NCBI RefSeq assembly: GCF_001435955.1 | Contig: NZ_AYYT01000004.1 | Location: forward strand, 45,398 to 109,397 | Direction of reading: 5' to 3' | DNA length: 64,000 nucleotides | From: Ligilactobacillus salivarius DSM 20555 = ATCC 11741 | Lineage (GTDB): Bacteria; Bacillota; Bacilli; Lactobacillales; Lactobacillaceae | In this document: one piece after another, positions 1 through 10,930 of the stretch | How the letters are laid out: each line of letters opens with the position of its first letter | Position numbering within the stretch: the stretch's first letter is position 1 | Program-made: the position numbers and the translations under genes | Notes under the pieces: generated by a model | Database searches by the model: none | Told to the model about the DNA's origin: nothing | What the model saw: only the letters and a program-made list of their open reading frames with translations

Positions 1-358
<358 letters not shown>

Positions 359-400
359 CTAAATTGTACCTGTTAATTATAACTTATTTTTTTAATATGC

Positions 401-439
401 AAAAGGTCAGAAAGATATAAAATATCTCTCTGACCTTTT
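401..439 (-). terminator. hairpin between secY and adk (terminator or attenuator)
   Basis: An almost perfect inverted repeat (arms around AAAAGGTCAG and CTGACCTTTT, extended by AGATAT/ATATCT) fills most of the secY-adk gap. On the minus strand the stem is followed by TTTT and then an A/T-rich stretch, so the U-tract is short. It could partly terminate ribosomal-operon transcription before adk or protect the 3' end. No clear separate adk promoter was seen. Confidence 0.6.
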
Positions 440-445
440 CAGTTC

Positions 446-1744
446 TTATTCACGTATAAAGCCTACGTATTCTTGTTTCATCATCATACCATTTAATTGA
501 TTAATTGTTTGAATTGTAACACCAACAACAATCAATAAACTAGTACCACCTAGTCCGATTGATTCATCCAATCCCCAAACTGCAGATGCAACTAAAGGAA
601 TTAATGAAATAAGACCTAGATACAATGAACCTACTGAACTGAGACGCATCAATAATCTTGATACATATCTTTCAGTTTCTTTTCCTGGCCATACACTAGG
701 TATGTAACTTCCTTGTTTTTGCAAGTTTTCAGAAAGTTTTTCTGGGTTAACTTGAACAAATGCATAGAAGAAAGTAAATACTACAATTAAAACTGTGTAA
801 AGAATCATACCTGGAGTAGATTGCATATTAAAAATACTTGTCATAATCTTATACCATGTATCTTCAGAGTGGTTCTGTGTGAAAGCTAATAGTATTGTTT
901 GAGGTGCTGAAATAAATGAACTAGCAAAAATAACAGGAATAACCCCAGCAACATTAACTTTCAATGGTAAATAAGAATTTTCAGTTGCTCCAGCCAATCT
1001 TCTAGTATATTGAATAGGAATTTTATAGCTTGCTTGTTCAACATACGTAACAAATGTAACGATTATTAAAATAACAATCAATAAAATAACTACATATAAT
1101 ATTGGTTCCCATAAATCACTACCAGTAACACCTGAGAACTGATCTTTATAAATCTGTACGATTCCATCTGGAACACGAGATAAAATACCAGCCATAATAA
1201 TCATAGAGATTCCGTTTCCCAGACCTCTATCAGTTATCATGTCACCCAACCATGTAGTAAACATAGTTCCACCAGTTAAAACAATTCCTACAACTACAAA
1301 TGTTTTAACACTTGGGTTAGTTACAAGGTTTAAGCTACTCAAAGCATTAAAACCAGCAGTGATTGCGATTGATTGTACAAACGCAAGCACAATAGTTAAA
1401 TATCTAGTTACTTGATTTAACTTTCTACGCCCTACTTCACCTTGTTTACTCCATTCAACAAATCTAGGAACAATATCCATTTGTAATAACTGAACAACAA
1501 TTTGCGCAGTAATATATGGAGAAACACCCATAGCAAATAGTGAGAAGTTAGTTAAACCACCACCACTAAAAATATTCAACATATTAATTAACCCTGAAGA
1601 TGCAACGCTTTGCAGAGCTTTAGCGTTGATCCCAGGGACAGTGATATAAGTGCCTAAGCGAAATACAATCAAGACACCTAAGGTAAATAAGATTTTTTTT
1701 CGAATCTCTTTTACAGCTAAGGCGTTCTTCATTGTCTTAAGCAT
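446..1744 (-). CDS. secY: protein translocase subunit SecY
   Basis: SecY is the pore-forming subunit of the SecYEG channel that exports and inserts proteins at the cytoplasmic membrane. The 432-residue product has about ten hydrophobic segments and typical SecY motifs, including the N-terminal TLGVLIVFRLGTYITVPGIN, the plug region after it and the cytoplasmic loop YVEQASYKIPIQYTRR. Length is usual for Firmicutes. The gene lies 2 bases after rplO, as expected at the distal end of the spc operon, so it is probably translated from the same transcript. Confidence 0.98.
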   Translation of the reverse strand: MLKTMKNALAVKEIRKKILFTLGVLIVFRLGTYITVPGINAKALQSVASSGLINMLNIFSGGGLTNFSLFAMGVSPYITAQIVVQLLQMDIVPRFVEWSKQGEVGRRKLNQVTRYLTIVLAFVQSIAITAGFNALSSLNLVTNPSVKTFVVVGIVLTGGTMFTTWLGDMITDRGLGNGISMIIMAGILSRVPDGIVQIYKDQFSGVTGSDLWEPILYVVILLIVILIIVTFVTYVEQASYKIPIQYTRRLAGATENSYLPLKVNVAGVIPVIFASSFISAPQTILLAFTQNHSEDTWYKIMTSIFNMQSTPGMILYTVLIVVFTFFYAFVQVNPEKLSENLQKQGSYIPSVWPGKETERYVSRLLMRLSSVGSLYLGLISLIPLVASAVWGLDESIGLGGTSLLIVVGVTIQTINQLNGMMMKQEYVGFIRE

Positions 1745-1746
1745 TA

Positions 1747-2181
1747 TTAAATCACCTCAGCTTTACCGCCTTTAGATTCGATTGCTTCCTTAGCAGATGC
1801 AGAGAACTTGCTTGCCTTTACAGTCAATTGCTTGTTCAATGTACCATTGCCAAGTACTTTGATACCATCTTTTTCATCTTTAATGATACCAGATTCTACT
1901 AATAATGCAGGTGTTACTTCTGCACCATCTTCAAACTTATTTAAAGTTTCCAAGTTTACAATAGCATATTCTTTACGATTGATGTTCTTGAAACCACGTT
2001 TTGGCATACGACGGAACAATGGCATTTGTCCACCTTCAAAACCTAAACGTACCTTACCGCGAGCCTTTTGACCTTTTTGACCACGACCAGCAGTCTTACC
2101 ATTACCAGATGAAGTACCACGACCAACACGATTACGTACTTGGCGTGAACCTTCAGCAGGTTTCAATTCATGTAATTTCAT
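1747..2181 (-). CDS. rplO: 50S ribosomal protein L15
   Basis: L15 is a late-assembly protein of the large subunit. The 144-residue product opens with [13 protein letters not shown] and has the basic, glycine-rich stretch [20 protein letters not shown] and the conserved [15 protein letters not shown]. An AAGGAGG sequence lies a few bases upstream. Position between rpmD and secY is canonical. Confidence 0.98.
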   Translation of the reverse strand: MKLHELKPAEGSRQVRNRVGRGTSSGNGKTAGRGQKGQKARGKVRLGFEGGQMPLFRRMPKRGFKNINRKEYAIVNLETLNKFEDGAEVTPALLVESGIIKDEKDGIKVLGNGTLNKQLTVKASKFSASAKEAIESKGGKAEVI

Positions 2182-2216
2182 TAGGTTGGCACCTCCTTGT
2201 TAATTTATAAAATAGA

Positions 2217-2399
2217 CTATTTAGCCAATTCAACGTCCACTAAATGATTGATTTTTCTAATTGCACCACGCATAGCTGCATTGTCAGGAACAACAACAGA
2301 GCTATTTACTCGACCAAGACCTAAGCCTTTTACGATATCGCGTTGGTTTTGAGGACGTCCAATGACAGAACGAATTAAAGTAACTTTTAATTTATCCAT
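2217..2399 (-). CDS. rpmD: 50S ribosomal protein L30
   Basis: L30 is a small large-subunit protein. The 60-residue product has the family pattern [19 protein letters not shown] followed by GLGLGR and [16 protein letters not shown]. Length is standard for the bacterial short form. It sits 13 bases after rpsE and is followed by a 35-base gap before rplO. Confidence 0.97.
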   Translation of the reverse strand: MDKLKVTLIRSVIGRPQNQRDIVKGLGLGRVNSSVVVPDNAAMRGAIRKINHLVDVELAK

Positions 2400-2412
2400 G
2401 AATATGTCCTCC

Positions 2413-2913
2413 TTATTCTGCTAAATGTTGAACGGAAACGCCGCGTAATTTTGCGACACTTTCAGCGTCCTTCATATTTACTAAACCATCAAATGTAGCA
2501 CGTACAACATTAACTGGTGTATTTGAACCTAATGATTTACTTGTAACATCAGCAATACCTGCAAGTTCCATAACGGCACGAACAGCACCACCTGCTGCAA
2601 CTCCGGAACCGGCAATAGCTGGTTTCAACATAATACGACTACCACTGTATTGACCAATAACTTCGTGAGGAAGTGTCGTTCCAACAGTAGGAACTTCGAT
2701 TAAGTTCTTACGAGCAGCGTCAACAGCCTTACGAATAGCTTCTGGTACTTCTTGAGCTTTACCAGTACCAAAACCTACGTGGCCGTTGTGGTCACCAACA
2801 ACAACTAAAGCAGCGAAACGTAGACGACGTCCACCTTTTACAACTTTAGTGATACGGTTAATCGCAACAACGCGATCTTCTAAATCTAATTGAGCTGGAT
2901 CAATAAAAGCCAT
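2413..2913 (-). CDS. rpsE: 30S ribosomal protein S5
   Basis: S5 sits at the mRNA entry side of the 30S subunit and contributes to decoding fidelity. The 166-residue protein has the N-terminal double-stranded RNA-binding-like domain ([39 protein letters not shown]) and the C-terminal S5 fold ([19 protein letters not shown]). The loop KVVKGGRRL corresponds to the region where spectinomycin-resistance substitutions occur in other species; nothing unusual is visible. It is in the expected spc-operon place. Confidence 0.98.
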   Translation of the reverse strand: MAFIDPAQLDLEDRVVAINRITKVVKGGRRLRFAALVVVGDHNGHVGFGTGKAQEVPEAIRKAVDAARKNLIEVPTVGTTLPHEVIGQYSGSRIMLKPAIAGSGVAAGGAVRAVMELAGIADVTSKSLGSNTPVNVVRATFDGLVNMKDAESVAKLRGVSVQHLAE

Positions 2914-2934
2914 AAACGTTATTTCCTCCTTTTC

Positions 2935-3291
2935 CTAAAAGTCCAAACCATTTTCGCGTGCAGCTTCAGCCAAAGCTTGTACACGACCATGATATAGGTA
3001 TCCGCCACGGTCAAATACAACTTCTTTGATACCTTTTTCTACAGCACGTTTAGCAACAACAGCACCTACAGAACTAGCTTGTTCTGTCTTTGTGTTGCCA
3101 CTTACTTCACTGTCTAAAGTAGAGGCACTAACTAGCGTCACACCCGCTACGTCATCAATAACTTGAGCGTAGATGTTTTTGTTTGAACGATAAACATTTA
3201 AGCGTGGGCACTCAGCAGTACCAGAGATTTTACCACGGACACGTGCATGACGTTTTTGACGTGTCTTATTCTTGTCTGGTTTTGAAATCAC
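2935..3291 (-). CDS. rplR: 50S ribosomal protein L18
   Basis: L18 binds 5S rRNA together with L5. The product carries [37 protein letters not shown] and the C-terminal [21 protein letters not shown] typical of the family. The longest frame begins at a GTG at 3300, but that GTG is itself part of the Shine-Dalgarno AGAGGTG; the GTG at 3291, about 7 bases downstream, gives the usual N-terminus (M)ISKPDKNK and a usual length of 118 residues. A non-ATG start is therefore likely. Confidence 0.93.
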   Translation of the reverse strand: MISKPDKNKTRQKRHARVRGKISGTAECPRLNVYRSNKNIYAQVIDDVAGVTLVSASTLDSEVSGNTKTEQASSVGAVVAKRAVEKGIKEVVFDRGGYLYHGRVQALAEAARENGLDF

Positions 3292-3335
3292 AATTTTCAC
3301 CTCTTAGATTTATTTATTCAGCAAATTATGCTGCA

Positions 3336-3872
3336 TTATTTACCTGTCTTACCTTCCTTACGACGTACATATTCGCCAACATAGCGAATACCTTTACCCT
3401 TGTAAGGTTCAGGTGCACGAGTTGCACGAATACGAGCTGCGCAATCGCCAACTTCTTCCTTGTTGATACCTGATACAATAATTGAAGTTGCGGAAGGTGT
3501 TTCGAATGTAATACCTTCTTCTTCTTCAAATTCTACAGGGTGAGAGTAACCAACATTCAATACTAATGTTTTACCCTTCATTTGTGCACGATAACCAACA
3601 CCACGAAGTTCAAGTTCCTTCTTGAAACCTTCAGATACACCAACTACCATGTTATGGAAGTTTGAACGTGTTGTACCATGTAAAGCTTTTGTTTTGTTAT
3701 CTTCTGCTGAACGTTCGAAAGAAACTTCATTTCCTTCTACTTTAATAGTAATTTTGTCAGAAAATTCACGTGTCAATTCACCTTTAGGTCCCTTGACAGT
3801 TACTACATTACCATCTTGTTTTACTTCAACGCCTTCTGGTAAGTTAACTACTTTATAACCAATACGACTCAC
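3336..3872 (-). CDS. rplF: 50S ribosomal protein L6
   Basis: L6 is a two-domain large-subunit protein near the factor-binding centre. The 178-residue product starts [15 protein letters not shown] and ends with the conserved [20 protein letters not shown]. Both L6 repeats are visible, with [17 protein letters not shown] in the first-to-second domain junction. Length and position between rpsH and rplR are normal. Confidence 0.98.
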   Translation of the reverse strand: MSRIGYKVVNLPEGVEVKQDGNVVTVKGPKGELTREFSDKITIKVEGNEVSFERSAEDNKTKALHGTTRSNFHNMVVGVSEGFKKELELRGVGYRAQMKGKTLVLNVGYSHPVEFEEEEGITFETPSATSIIVSGINKEEVGDCAARIRATRAPEPYKGKGIRYVGEYVRRKEGKTGK

Positions 3873-3904
3873 GGATTAGGCACCTCCTTACGTTTTATTA
3901 TTTA

Positions 3905-4303
3905 TTACCAAATGTAAGCTATTACTTCGCCACCAATTTTCTTGGCACGAGCTTCTTTATCAGTGATAACACCTTCAGAAGTGGATAAGATAGCAATTCC
4001 TAAACCGTTTAAAACCTTAGGAACAGCATCTGCTTTTACATATGAACGTAAACCTGGTTTTGAAATACGACGGATACCAGAAATAACTCTTTCATTACCC
4101 TTACCATACTTCAAAAATACTCTAATGATGCCTTGTTTGTCATCATCGATATATTCAACATCACGTACAAATCCTTCATTCTTAAGGATTTCAGCAATGT
4201 CACGTTTGATTTTTGATGCAGGAACTTCTAATGATTCGTGTTTTGCCATGTTAGCATTACGAATACGTGTTAAGAAATCTGCAATAGGATCAGTCATGAC
4301 CAT
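3905..4303 (-). CDS. rpsH: 30S ribosomal protein S8
   Basis: S8 binds helix 21 of 16S rRNA and in some bacteria represses the spc operon. The 132-residue product has [19 protein letters not shown] at the N-terminus and the signature [20 protein letters not shown] followed by GGEVIAYIW at the C-terminus. AGGAGG lies about 10 bases before the start at 4303. Whether it autoregulates here cannot be judged. Confidence 0.98.
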   Translation of the reverse strand: MVMTDPIADFLTRIRNANMAKHESLEVPASKIKRDIAEILKNEGFVRDVEYIDDDKQGIIRVFLKYGKGNERVISGIRRISKPGLRSYVKADAVPKVLNGLGIAILSTSEGVITDKEARAKKIGGEVIAYIW

Positions 4304-4337
4304 TGTTCGTTTGCCTCCTTTGCTTATCTTTTATGGA

Positions 4338-4523
4338 TTACCAGCTAGCTTTCTTCATGCCAGGGATTTGACCCTTATGAGCAAGATCACGCAGGCAAAC
4401 ACGGCATAACTTAAATTTACGGTATACAGAATGTGGACGGCCACAACGTTCACAACGTGTATATTCTTGTGTTGAGAACTTTGCAGGACGTTTATTCTTT
4501 GCAATTTGCGACTTTTTAGCCAA
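4338..4523 (-). CDS. rpsN: 30S ribosomal protein S14, zinc-binding type (type Z)
   Basis: This is the short 61-residue S14 with four cysteines (C24, C27, C40, C43) forming two CxxC pairs, the zinc-binding C+ form found in Firmicutes. The signature [19 protein letters not shown] is intact. It is encoded in the usual spc position between rplE and rpsH. Many relatives also carry a longer zinc-independent S14 elsewhere; none is in this window. Confidence 0.97.
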   Translation of the reverse strand: MAKKSQIAKNKRPAKFSTQEYTRCERCGRPHSVYRKFKLCRVCLRDLAHKGQIPGMKKASW

Positions 4524-4535
4524 TGTGAAACCCCC

Positions 4536-5078
4536 TTATTTAGCGAATGGCATTCCAAGTTGTGTTAATAATTCTCTTGATTCTTCGTCTGTATTAGCTG
4601 TTGTAACGATAACAATGTCCATACCGCGAACTTTGTTAACATCATCAAAATCAATTTCAGGGAAGATTAATTGTTCACGAATACCCAATGTGTAGTTACC
4701 ACGACCATCAAAGGCACGCTTGCTTACACCATGGAAGTCACGAACACGAGGTAGTGATACGGATACTAATTTATCTAAGAATTCGTACATACGTTGACCA
4801 CGTAATGTAACTTTAGCACCAATAGCCATACCTTCACGTAAACGGAAACCAGCGATAGATTTCTTAGCTTTTGTAATAACAGGTTTTTGACCTGCAATCA
4901 AAGTTAATTCATCAACAGCTTCATCTAAACGCTTTGCGTTACTTACAGCATCACCAACACCCATGTTGATAACAATCTTATCAACCTTTGGTGCTTGCAT
5001 GATTGATGTGTAATTGAATTTTTCCATCAAAGATGGAACGATCTCATTATCATATTTTTCTTTTAAACGGTTAACCAT
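4536..5078 (-). CDS. rplE: 50S ribosomal protein L5
   Basis: L5 binds 5S rRNA and contacts the P-site tRNA. The 180-residue product contains [18 protein letters not shown], the central [20 protein letters not shown] and [20 protein letters not shown], then the C-terminal [20 protein letters not shown]. Length and position between rplX and rpsN are canonical. Confidence 0.98.
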   Translation of the reverse strand: MVNRLKEKYDNEIVPSLMEKFNYTSIMQAPKVDKIVINMGVGDAVSNAKRLDEAVDELTLIAGQKPVITKAKKSIAGFRLREGMAIGAKVTLRGQRMYEFLDKLVSVSLPRVRDFHGVSKRAFDGRGNYTLGIREQLIFPEIDFDDVNKVRGMDIVIVTTANTDEESRELLTQLGMPFAK

Positions 5079-5102
5079 GAAGAAAGTATCCTCCTTTCCT
5101 TA

Positions 5103-5408
5103 CTATAGAATTTCACCTGATTTTTTAGAAACACGGACTTTCTTACCGTCAACTACTTTAAAGCCTACACGAGTAGCTTCATTGTTAGAAGGATCAATCA
5201 ACATAACGTTAGAAACGTGGATTGGTGCTTCAACTTCAACAATCCCACCATTTGGATTTGCGTTAGTTGGTTTTTGGTGTTTCTTAACGATATTGATGCC
5301 TTTAACGATCACACGGTCTTGAGCAGGAAATACTTTTTCTACTGTACCTTCCTTACCTTTATCCTTACCAGCGATCACTTTAACTTTATCATTTTTCTTA
5401 ATGAACAT
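5103..5408 (-). CDS. rplX: 50S ribosomal protein L24
   Basis: L24 is an assembly initiator of the large subunit. The 101-residue product has the KOW motif near the start ([20 protein letters not shown]) and the family sequence [19 protein letters not shown]. It starts [11 protein letters not shown], typical of lactobacilli, and lies between rplN and rplE as expected. Confidence 0.97.
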   Translation of the reverse strand: MFIKKNDKVKVIAGKDKGKEGTVEKVFPAQDRVIVKGINIVKKHQKPTNANPNGGIVEVEAPIHVSNVMLIDPSNNEATRVGFKVVDGKKVRVSKKSGEIL

Positions 5409-5442
5409 TATTACTTCGCACCTCCTTGCTGACGATAATTGA

Positions 5443-5811
5443 TTATAATACTTCAGGTGCTAAGGAAACGATCTTCATGAAGTTTCCGTCACGTAATTCA
5501 CGAGCAACAGGCCCAAAAATACGTGTACCCTTAGGTGATTTATCTTCACCAATAATTACAGCAGCATTTTCGTCAAACTTGATGTATGAGCCATCTGGAC
5601 GGTGTGTACCATACTTAGTACGAACAACAACAGCTTTTACAACATCACCTTTTTTGACAACGCCACCTGGTGTTGCTTGTTTAACAGTAGCAACAATGAT
5701 GTCACCGATATTTGCAGTCTTCACACGGGAACCACCCAAAATCTTAATAACTAAAATTTCACGAGCACCGGAGTTATCAGCGACTTTTAAACGACTCTCT
5801 TGTTGGATCAC
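5443..5811 (-). CDS. rplN: 50S ribosomal protein L14
   Basis: L14 lies at the subunit interface, where it binds the silencing factor RsfS. The 122-residue product starts [18 protein letters not shown] and shows [20 protein letters not shown] and [16 protein letters not shown], all conserved. Length is exactly that of the usual family member. Confidence 0.98.
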   Translation of the reverse strand: MIQQESRLKVADNSGAREILVIKILGGSRVKTANIGDIIVATVKQATPGGVVKKGDVVKAVVVRTKYGTHRPDGSYIKFDENAAVIIGEDKSPKGTRIFGPVARELRDGNFMKIVSLAPEVL

Positions 5812-5869
5812 AGTATGTGTCCTCCTTTCGTTATTAGATCAGAATACGAATCAGTGCAAATGTTATTTA

Positions 5870-6136
5870 TTACAAAATAACTGCTTTTTCAACGATTTCT
5901 AATAAACGGAAACGTTTTGTAGCTGACAATGGGCGAGTTTCCATAATTTTGACGATATCGCCAACTTTTGCTTCGTTGTTTTCGTCATGTGCTTTAAATT
6001 TCTTGGAATACTTAACACGTTTGCCGTAAACTTTGTGATTTTTGTAAGTTTCAACAACAACTGTGATAGTTTTATCCATCTTGTCAGAAACGACACGTCC
6101 TTGATAGACTTTGCGTTGGTTACGACTTTCACTCAT
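5870..6136 (-). CDS. rpsQ: 30S ribosomal protein S17
   Basis: S17 is an OB-fold primary 16S rRNA binder. The 88-residue product contains [20 protein letters not shown] and the signature [20 protein letters not shown]. It is positioned between rpmC and rplN. The gap to rplN, about 58 bases, is the largest in this part of the operon and shows no clear terminator. Confidence 0.97.
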   Translation of the reverse strand: MSESRNQRKVYQGRVVSDKMDKTITVVVETYKNHKVYGKRVKYSKKFKAHDENNEAKVGDIVKIMETRPLSATKRFRLLEIVEKAVIL

Positions 6137-6162
6137 GCGCGATTAGCCTCCTTTTTCGTATT

Positions 6163-6357
6163 CTATTTATTTAATTCTTGTTGACGTAATGCAGTCTTGA
6201 TACGTGCAATGTTCTTACGTACTTCTTTTAAGCGAGCAGTATTTTCTAATTGACCGGTAGCTAATTGGAAGCGTAAGTTAAATAATTCTTCTTTGAATTG
6301 CTTTTCTTTTTCTAGCATTTCAGCAGTGGTTAATTCATTAATTTCTTTAGCCTTCAT
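6163..6357 (-). CDS. rpmC: 50S ribosomal protein L29
   Basis: L29 lies at the polypeptide exit tunnel and contributes to the docking site for signal recognition particle and trigger factor. The 64-residue product [20 protein letters not shown] ends with [18 protein letters not shown]. The frame can be extended to a GTG at 6369, but that GTG is part of AGGTGG, the likely Shine-Dalgarno sequence for the ATG at 6357. With this start the gene overlaps the end of rplP by 11 bases, indicating translational coupling. Confidence 0.95.
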   Translation of the reverse strand: MKAKEINELTTAEMLEKEKQFKEELFNLRFQLATGQLENTARLKEVRKNIARIKTALRQQELNK

Positions 6358-6781
6358 TTGATTCGCCACCTACTTCCTCACGTTGTACAAACTTGGTTTT
6401 AACTGGGAGCTTGTGGGAAGCTAAACGTAAAGCTTCGCGAGCTACTTCTTCAGAAACTCCATCGATTTCAAATAAAACTTTACCACGCTTTACAGGTGCT
6501 ACCCAACCTTCTGGAGCACCTTTCCCGGAACCCATACGAACACCAATAGCTTTAGCTGTATAAGACTTGTGAGGGAAAATCTTAATCCAAACTTTCCCAC
6601 CACGTTTCATGTAACGAGTCATAGCAATACGAGCAGCTTCGATTTGACGGTTAGTGATCCAGTGAGAATCTAATGCCTTCAAACCATATTTACCAAAAGT
6701 AACTTCTTTACCACCCTTAGCTTCGCCACGCATCTTACCACGGAATTCACGACGATGCTTAACACGCTTTGGTACTAACAT
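6347..6781 (-). CDS. rplP: 50S ribosomal protein L16
   Basis: L16 helps form the A-site region of the 50S subunit. The 144-residue product begins [19 protein letters not shown] and contains [20 protein letters not shown]. Its end overlaps the beginning of rpmC, and it starts 3 bases after rpsC ends, so the three genes are probably translated in a coupled fashion. Confidence 0.98.
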   Translation of the reverse strand: MLVPKRVKHRREFRGKMRGEAKGGKEVTFGKYGLKALDSHWITNRQIEAARIAMTRYMKRGGKVWIKIFPHKSYTAKAIGVRMGSGKGAPEGWVAPVKRGKVLFEIDGVSEEVAREALRLASHKLPVKTKFVQREEVGGESNEG

Positions 6782-6784
6782 AGA

Positions 6785-7441
6785 TTATTTCCCTCCTTTA
6801 CTGTTTTCTTTCTTTGCTGGTAAAACTTCACCACGGTAAATCCATGTCTTAACACCTAATTTACCATATGTAGTGTGAGCTTCAACCCATGAATAATCGA
6901 TATCTGCACGCAATGTGTGCAAAGGAACTGTTCCTTCAGAGAAACGTTCTACACGGGACATATCAGCACCGTTCAAACGACCTGCAACTTGAACTTTGAT
7001 ACCCTTAGCACCTGCACGCATTGTACGTTGAATAGCTTGCTTCATAGCACGGCGGAAAGCAACACGGTTTTCTAATTGTTCTGCAATGCTTTCACCAACT
7101 AATTTTGCATCTAAATCAGGTTTCTTGATTTCAACAATGTTAATGTGAACTCTCTTACCTGTCAAGTTATTTAATTCTTTACGAAGCTTTTCAACTTCAG
7201 ATCCACCTTTACCAATAACCATACCTGGTTTAGCAGTATGGATTGAAATGTTAACGCGTTTTGCTGCACGTTCAATTTCTACGGTAGAAACAGAAGCGTC
7301 GGCTAATTTACTTTCGATATACTTACGGATGCGTAAATCTTCGTGTAAGTTAGAAGCAAAGTCTTTTTCTGCGTACCACTTTGCGTCCCAATCACGAATG
7401 ATTCCGACACGTAAACCTGTTGGATTTACTTTTTGACCCAC
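6785..7441 (-). CDS. rpsC: 30S ribosomal protein S3
   Basis: S3 forms part of the mRNA entry tunnel with helicase activity. The 218-residue product begins [19 protein letters not shown], has the KH domain with [18 protein letters not shown] and the C-terminal domain with [17 protein letters not shown] and [12 protein letters not shown]. Length and position are standard. Confidence 0.98.
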   Translation of the reverse strand: MGQKVNPTGLRVGIIRDWDAKWYAEKDFASNLHEDLRIRKYIESKLADASVSTVEIERAAKRVNISIHTAKPGMVIGKGGSEVEKLRKELNNLTGKRVHINIVEIKKPDLDAKLVGESIAEQLENRVAFRRAMKQAIQRTMRAGAKGIKVQVAGRLNGADMSRVERFSEGTVPLHTLRADIDYSWVEAHTTYGKLGVKTWIYRGEVLPAKKENSKGGK

Positions 7442-7454
7442 GCGTTATCCCTCC

Positions 7455-7802
7455 TTATTTAACTGATACCACAACAGTGATGTGGCTTGTACGTTTGTTG
7501 ATTGGAGAAGCGGAACCTTTAGCACGAGGACGGAAGCGTTTCAAAGTTGGTCCTTCATTTACAAAAGCTTCGCTTACATACAAATCTTCAACATCTAAGT
7601 CAAAATTGTTTTCTGCATTAGCAACAGCAGACTTTAATACTTTTTCGATTAAGTAAGCACCTGATCTTGGAGTAAACTTCAAGATACCAAATGCTTCAGC
7701 AACACTCTTACCACGGATAAGATCGATCACTAGACGTGCTTTACGTGCAGGGATTCGAACTGTCTTGGCAGTTGCTTTTGCTGATGTAACTTGTTCAGCC
7801 AT
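7455..7802 (-). CDS. rplV: 50S ribosomal protein L22
   Basis: L22 lines the exit tunnel; its beta-hairpin tip is where macrolide-resistance mutations arise in other species. The 115-residue product includes [19 protein letters not shown] and the tunnel loop region [20 protein letters not shown]. No unusual insertion is visible in that loop. Confidence 0.98.
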   Translation of the reverse strand: MAEQVTSAKATAKTVRIPARKARLVIDLIRGKSVAEAFGILKFTPRSGAYLIEKVLKSAVANAENNFDLDVEDLYVSEAFVNEGPTLKRFRPRAKGSASPINKRTSHITVVVSVK

Positions 7803-7819
7803 TTTTTATCCTCCCTTAA

Positions 7820-8101
7820 CTATCTAACGCCAGTTTTCTTGTCGTCATTTCCATGACCATGGAATGTACGAGTTGGCACGAATTCACCTAATTTATGTCC
7901 AACCATATCTTCTTGGATATAAACTGGAACATGCTTACGACCATCATAAACTGCAATCGTATAACCAATAAAACTTGGGAAGATTGTTGAACGACGTGAC
8001 CATGTTTTAATAACTGACTTCTTTTCTTGATCAGCTTGTGCTTCAACCTTTTTCATCAAATGTTCATCGACAAAAGGTCCTTTTTTCAAACTACGACTCA
8101 A
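7820..8101 (-). CDS. rpsS: 30S ribosomal protein S19
   Basis: S19 is in the head of the small subunit near the A site. The 93-residue product begins [20 protein letters not shown] and carries the signature [20 protein letters not shown]. Length and position between rplB and rplV are normal. Confidence 0.98.
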   Translation of the reverse strand: MSRSLKKGPFVDEHLMKKVEAQADQEKKSVIKTWSRRSTIFPSFIGYTIAVYDGRKHVPVYIQEDMVGHKLGEFVPTRTFHGHGNDDKKTGVR

Positions 8102-8148
8102 AGTGTAATCCTCCTTCCGGATTATATAATCATTAGGCCGCTTTTAAA

Positions 8149-8982
8149 TTATTTCTTGTTACGGCTACGTACGATAAACTTATTGGATCTTGCTTTCTTA
8201 GAACGAGTCTTAAGACCTGTAGTCTTCTTACCCCATGGTGACATAGGACTTGGACGACCAACAGGAGCTTTACCTTCACCACCACCATGAGGGTGATCGT
8301 TAGGGTTCATTACAGAACCACGAGATTGTGGACGCTTGCCTGCCCAACGAGCACGACCAGCTTTACCAACCTTGATTAATTCGTGTTGTTCATTACCAAC
8401 AGCACCAATTGTTGCACGGCAAGTTACAAGAATCATACGAACTTCACCAGAAGTTAAACGAATGATAGCATACTTACCTTCTTTACCAAGTAATTGAGCT
8501 GATGTACCAGCAGAACGAACTAATTGTCCACCTTTACCTGGTTTTAATTCGATATTGTGAATAACTGTACCAACAGGAATGTTTGCAAGTGGTAATGTGT
8601 TACCTACCTTGATATCAACATCTTTACCTGATTCTACAACTTGGCCTACTTTCAAGCCCTTAGGTGCAAGGATGTATGATTTAACACCATCAGCATAAAC
8701 AAGCAAAGCAATGTTAGCAGAACGGTTTGGATCATATTCGATTGCCTTAACAGTTGCAGGTACATTATCTTTAACACGTTTGAAATCGATCAAACGATAC
8801 TTACGTTTGTGTCCACCACCACGGTGACGAACTGTGATACGGCCATAAGCGTTACGACCAGCTGTTTTGCTCTTAGAAACTAACAAAGATTTTTCAGGCT
8901 TTGTTTTTGTGATTTCAGCAAAATCAGAACCAGTCATATTACGACGACCGTTAGTGGTTGGTTTGAATTTTTTGATCCCCAC
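8149..8982 (-). CDS. rplB: 50S ribosomal protein L2
   Basis: L2 is needed for subunit association and peptidyl-transferase assembly. The 277-residue product has [20 protein letters not shown] near the N-terminus and the C-terminal signature [19 protein letters not shown], which includes the conserved histidine near the peptidyl-transferase centre. Length is standard. Confidence 0.99.
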   Translation of the reverse strand: MGIKKFKPTTNGRRNMTGSDFAEITKTKPEKSLLVSKSKTAGRNAYGRITVRHRGGGHKRKYRLIDFKRVKDNVPATVKAIEYDPNRSANIALLVYADGVKSYILAPKGLKVGQVVESGKDVDIKVGNTLPLANIPVGTVIHNIELKPGKGGQLVRSAGTSAQLLGKEGKYAIIRLTSGEVRMILVTCRATIGAVGNEQHELIKVGKAGRARWAGKRPQSRGSVMNPNDHPHGGGEGKAPVGRPSPMSPWGKKTTGLKTRSKKARSNKFIVRSRNKK

Positions 8983-9007
8983 AGTGTTTCCCTCCTATTA
9001 CAAAGAA

Positions 9008-9292
9008 TTATTCTTCAAATAATTTAATTTCTTTAGATTCAGCAGTTAAAGTAACGATAGCCTTACGACGCTTCTTTGTGTAGCCTTCGTAGCGACCCAT
9101 ACGCTTCTTTTTGCCTTTAACATTCATAACGTTAACTTTAGCAACTTTAACTTCAAAAATGTCTTCAACAGCATCTTTGATTTGACTCTTTGTTGCACGT
9201 GTGTCTACGTCAAATGTATAACGTTTATTGTCCAATTCAGCCATAGAAGCTTCTGTGATAACTGGACGTAAAATTACATCGCGTGATTCCAT
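9008..9292 (-). CDS. rplW: 50S ribosomal protein L23
   Basis: L23 surrounds the exit tunnel and is the docking site for trigger factor. The 94-residue product starts [20 protein letters not shown] and contains [20 protein letters not shown] and [17 protein letters not shown]. Its ATG overlaps the final base of rplD, consistent with coupled translation. Confidence 0.97.
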   Translation of the reverse strand: MESRDVILRPVITEASMAELDNKRYTFDVDTRATKSQIKDAVEDIFEVKVAKVNVMNVKGKKKRMGRYEGYTKKRRKAIVTLTAESKEIKLFEE

Positions 9293-9915
9293 TATGCAAG
9301 AACCTCCTCTACTTGAGAAAGAGCTCCTTGAGTGATGACTAACTTATCATTGTTGATAACGTCTAATACGTTTAATCCCTTAGCAGGAATAACTGTAACA
9401 TTCTTCAAGTTACGAGCTGCTAATGCTGCAGTTGTATTGTCATCTTCAAGAACTACTAACACTTTAGAATTTACATTTAAGTTACTTAATACTTCAGCAA
9501 ATGCCTTTGTCTTTGGTGCATCAAAATTCAATGCATCAACTACTACCAAGCTTTCATCTGCAACTTTTTGAGAAAGAACAGATTTAATAGCTAAGCGACG
9601 AACTTTGCGTGGAAGTTTGTAGCTGTATGAACGAGGTGTTGGACCAAATACGGTACCACCACCAACCCATTGTGGTGAACGAATAGAACCTTGACGAGCA
9701 CGACCTGTACCCTTTTGACGCCATGGCTTCTTACCACCACCACGAACTGCACTTCTATTCTTTACAGCATGTGTTCCTTGACGTAATGATGCACGTTGCA
9801 TGATAACTGCATCAAAAACAACATTATTGTTTGGTTCAATACCAAAAATAGCTTCGTTTAATTGAACTTCACCATTTTGGTTACCATCTTGTTTGAATAA
9901 TGCAACTGTTGGCAT
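9292..9915 (-). CDS. rplD: 50S ribosomal protein L4
   Basis: L4 has a long loop reaching into the exit tunnel and, in several bacteria, represses its own S10 operon by binding the leader RNA. The 207-residue product has [20 protein letters not shown], then [20 protein letters not shown] in the tunnel loop. Its possible autoregulatory target here is the long leader before rpsJ; that link is inference. Confidence 0.98.
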   Translation of the reverse strand: MPTVALFKQDGNQNGEVQLNEAIFGIEPNNNVVFDAVIMQRASLRQGTHAVKNRSAVRGGGKKPWRQKGTGRARQGSIRSPQWVGGGTVFGPTPRSYSYKLPRKVRRLAIKSVLSQKVADESLVVVDALNFDAPKTKAFAEVLSNLNVNSKVLVVLEDDNTTAALAARNLKNVTVIPAKGLNVLDVINNDKLVITQGALSQVEEVLA

Positions 9916-9939
9916 GTGTTATTTCCTCCCTTCCTCGAT

Positions 9940-10563
9940 TTATTTTACTGTACTTTTGATTGTTACTAAGGATTTGTTTGCGCCTGGCACATTACCCTTG
10001 ATCAAAAGTACGCCATTTTCTGTATCAGCTTTAACGATTTCCAAGTTTTGGATCGTAACTCTGTTGCCACCCATACGTCCTGGGAGTAATTTACCCTTCA
10101 TAACACGGTTGATAATAACACCCATAGAACCTGGACGACGATGGTAACGAGAACCGTGAGCCATAGGTCCACGATGTTGACCATTACGTTTGATAGATCC
10201 TTGGAAACCATGTCCTTTAGACGTACCTGTTACATCCACGAAGTCTCCAGCTTCGAAAATATCTGCCTTAACTTCGTCTCCAACTTTATATTCTCCAAGC
10301 TCAACATCGCGAATTTCACGAACGAAGCGCTTAGGAGTAGTATTTGCTTTTGCCGCATGACCTTTAGCAGGTTTGTTTGTTAAAACTTCGCGCAAGTCAT
10401 CAAAACCTAATTGGATAGCTTCGTAACCGTCGTTTTCCATTGTCTTAACTTGTAATACAACGTTAGAATCAACTTTAACAACTGTTACAGGAACTAATTC
10501 ACCATTTTCAGTGAAGACTTGAGTCATACCTACTTTTTTTCCTAAGATTCCTTTAGTGGTCAT
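9940..10563 (-). CDS. rplC: 50S ribosomal protein L3
   Basis: L3 is an early assembly protein that binds near the peptidyl-transferase centre. The 207-residue product starts [19 protein letters not shown] and has the signature region [19 protein letters not shown] and [20 protein letters not shown]. It follows rpsJ in the S10 operon. A Shine-Dalgarno GGAGG precedes the ATG. Confidence 0.98.
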   Translation of the reverse strand: MTTKGILGKKVGMTQVFTENGELVPVTVVKVDSNVVLQVKTMENDGYEAIQLGFDDLREVLTNKPAKGHAAKANTTPKRFVREIRDVELGEYKVGDEVKADIFEAGDFVDVTGTSKGHGFQGSIKRNGQHRGPMAHGSRYHRRPGSMGVIINRVMKGKLLPGRMGGNRVTIQNLEIVKADTENGVLLIKGNVPGANKSLVTIKSTVK

Positions 10564-10606
10564 GAGTACACCTCCAATATTTTTATTTTCTATATATAAT
10601 TAATAA

Positions 10607-10915
10607 TTAAAGTTTGATTTCGATATCTACACCAGAAGGTAAGTCAAGTTTCATCAATGAATCAACTGTCTTTGGTGTTGGATTAACGATGTCAATCAAA
10701 CGCTTGTGAGTACGCATTTCGAATTGTTCACGTGAATCCTTGTATTTGTGTGGTGAACGGATCACTGTGTAAAGTGTACGTTCTGTTGGCAATGGAATAG
10801 GACCAGAAATTGTAGCACCTGTTCTCTTTGCTGTTTCCACAATCTTATCTGCGGATTGATCTAAAATGCGATGTTCGTATGCCTTTAAACGAATACGAAT
10901 TTTTTGTTTTGCCAT
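10607..10915 (-). CDS. rpsJ: 30S ribosomal protein S10
   Basis: S10 is a small-subunit protein and, as NusE, a partner of NusB in antitermination. The product from the ATG at 10915 is 102 residues, [19 protein letters not shown]..., with the signature [20 protein letters not shown]. The frame stays open to 11005, but AGGAGGG at 922-928 within 10,9xx is ideally spaced for 10915 and the extra 30 residues match nothing in S10. It is the first gene of the S10-spc operon. Confidence 0.98.
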   Translation of the reverse strand: MAKQKIRIRLKAYEHRILDQSADKIVETAKRTGATISGPIPLPTERTLYTVIRSPHKYKDSREQFEMRTHKRLIDIVNPTPKTVDSLMKLDLPSGVDIEIKL

Positions 10916-10930
10916 CTTGTTCCCTCCTTC

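Noticed and set aside
3326..3529. Overlapping minus-strand frames in other phases within rplF, rpsN and rpsQ
   Set aside because: They are phase shadows of ribosomal genes, with no ribosome-binding site of their own.
1808..10383. Several long open frames on the plus strand across the ribosomal cluster
   Set aside because: They are antisense to highly conserved ribosomal genes, lack ribosome-binding sites and encode nothing recognisable.
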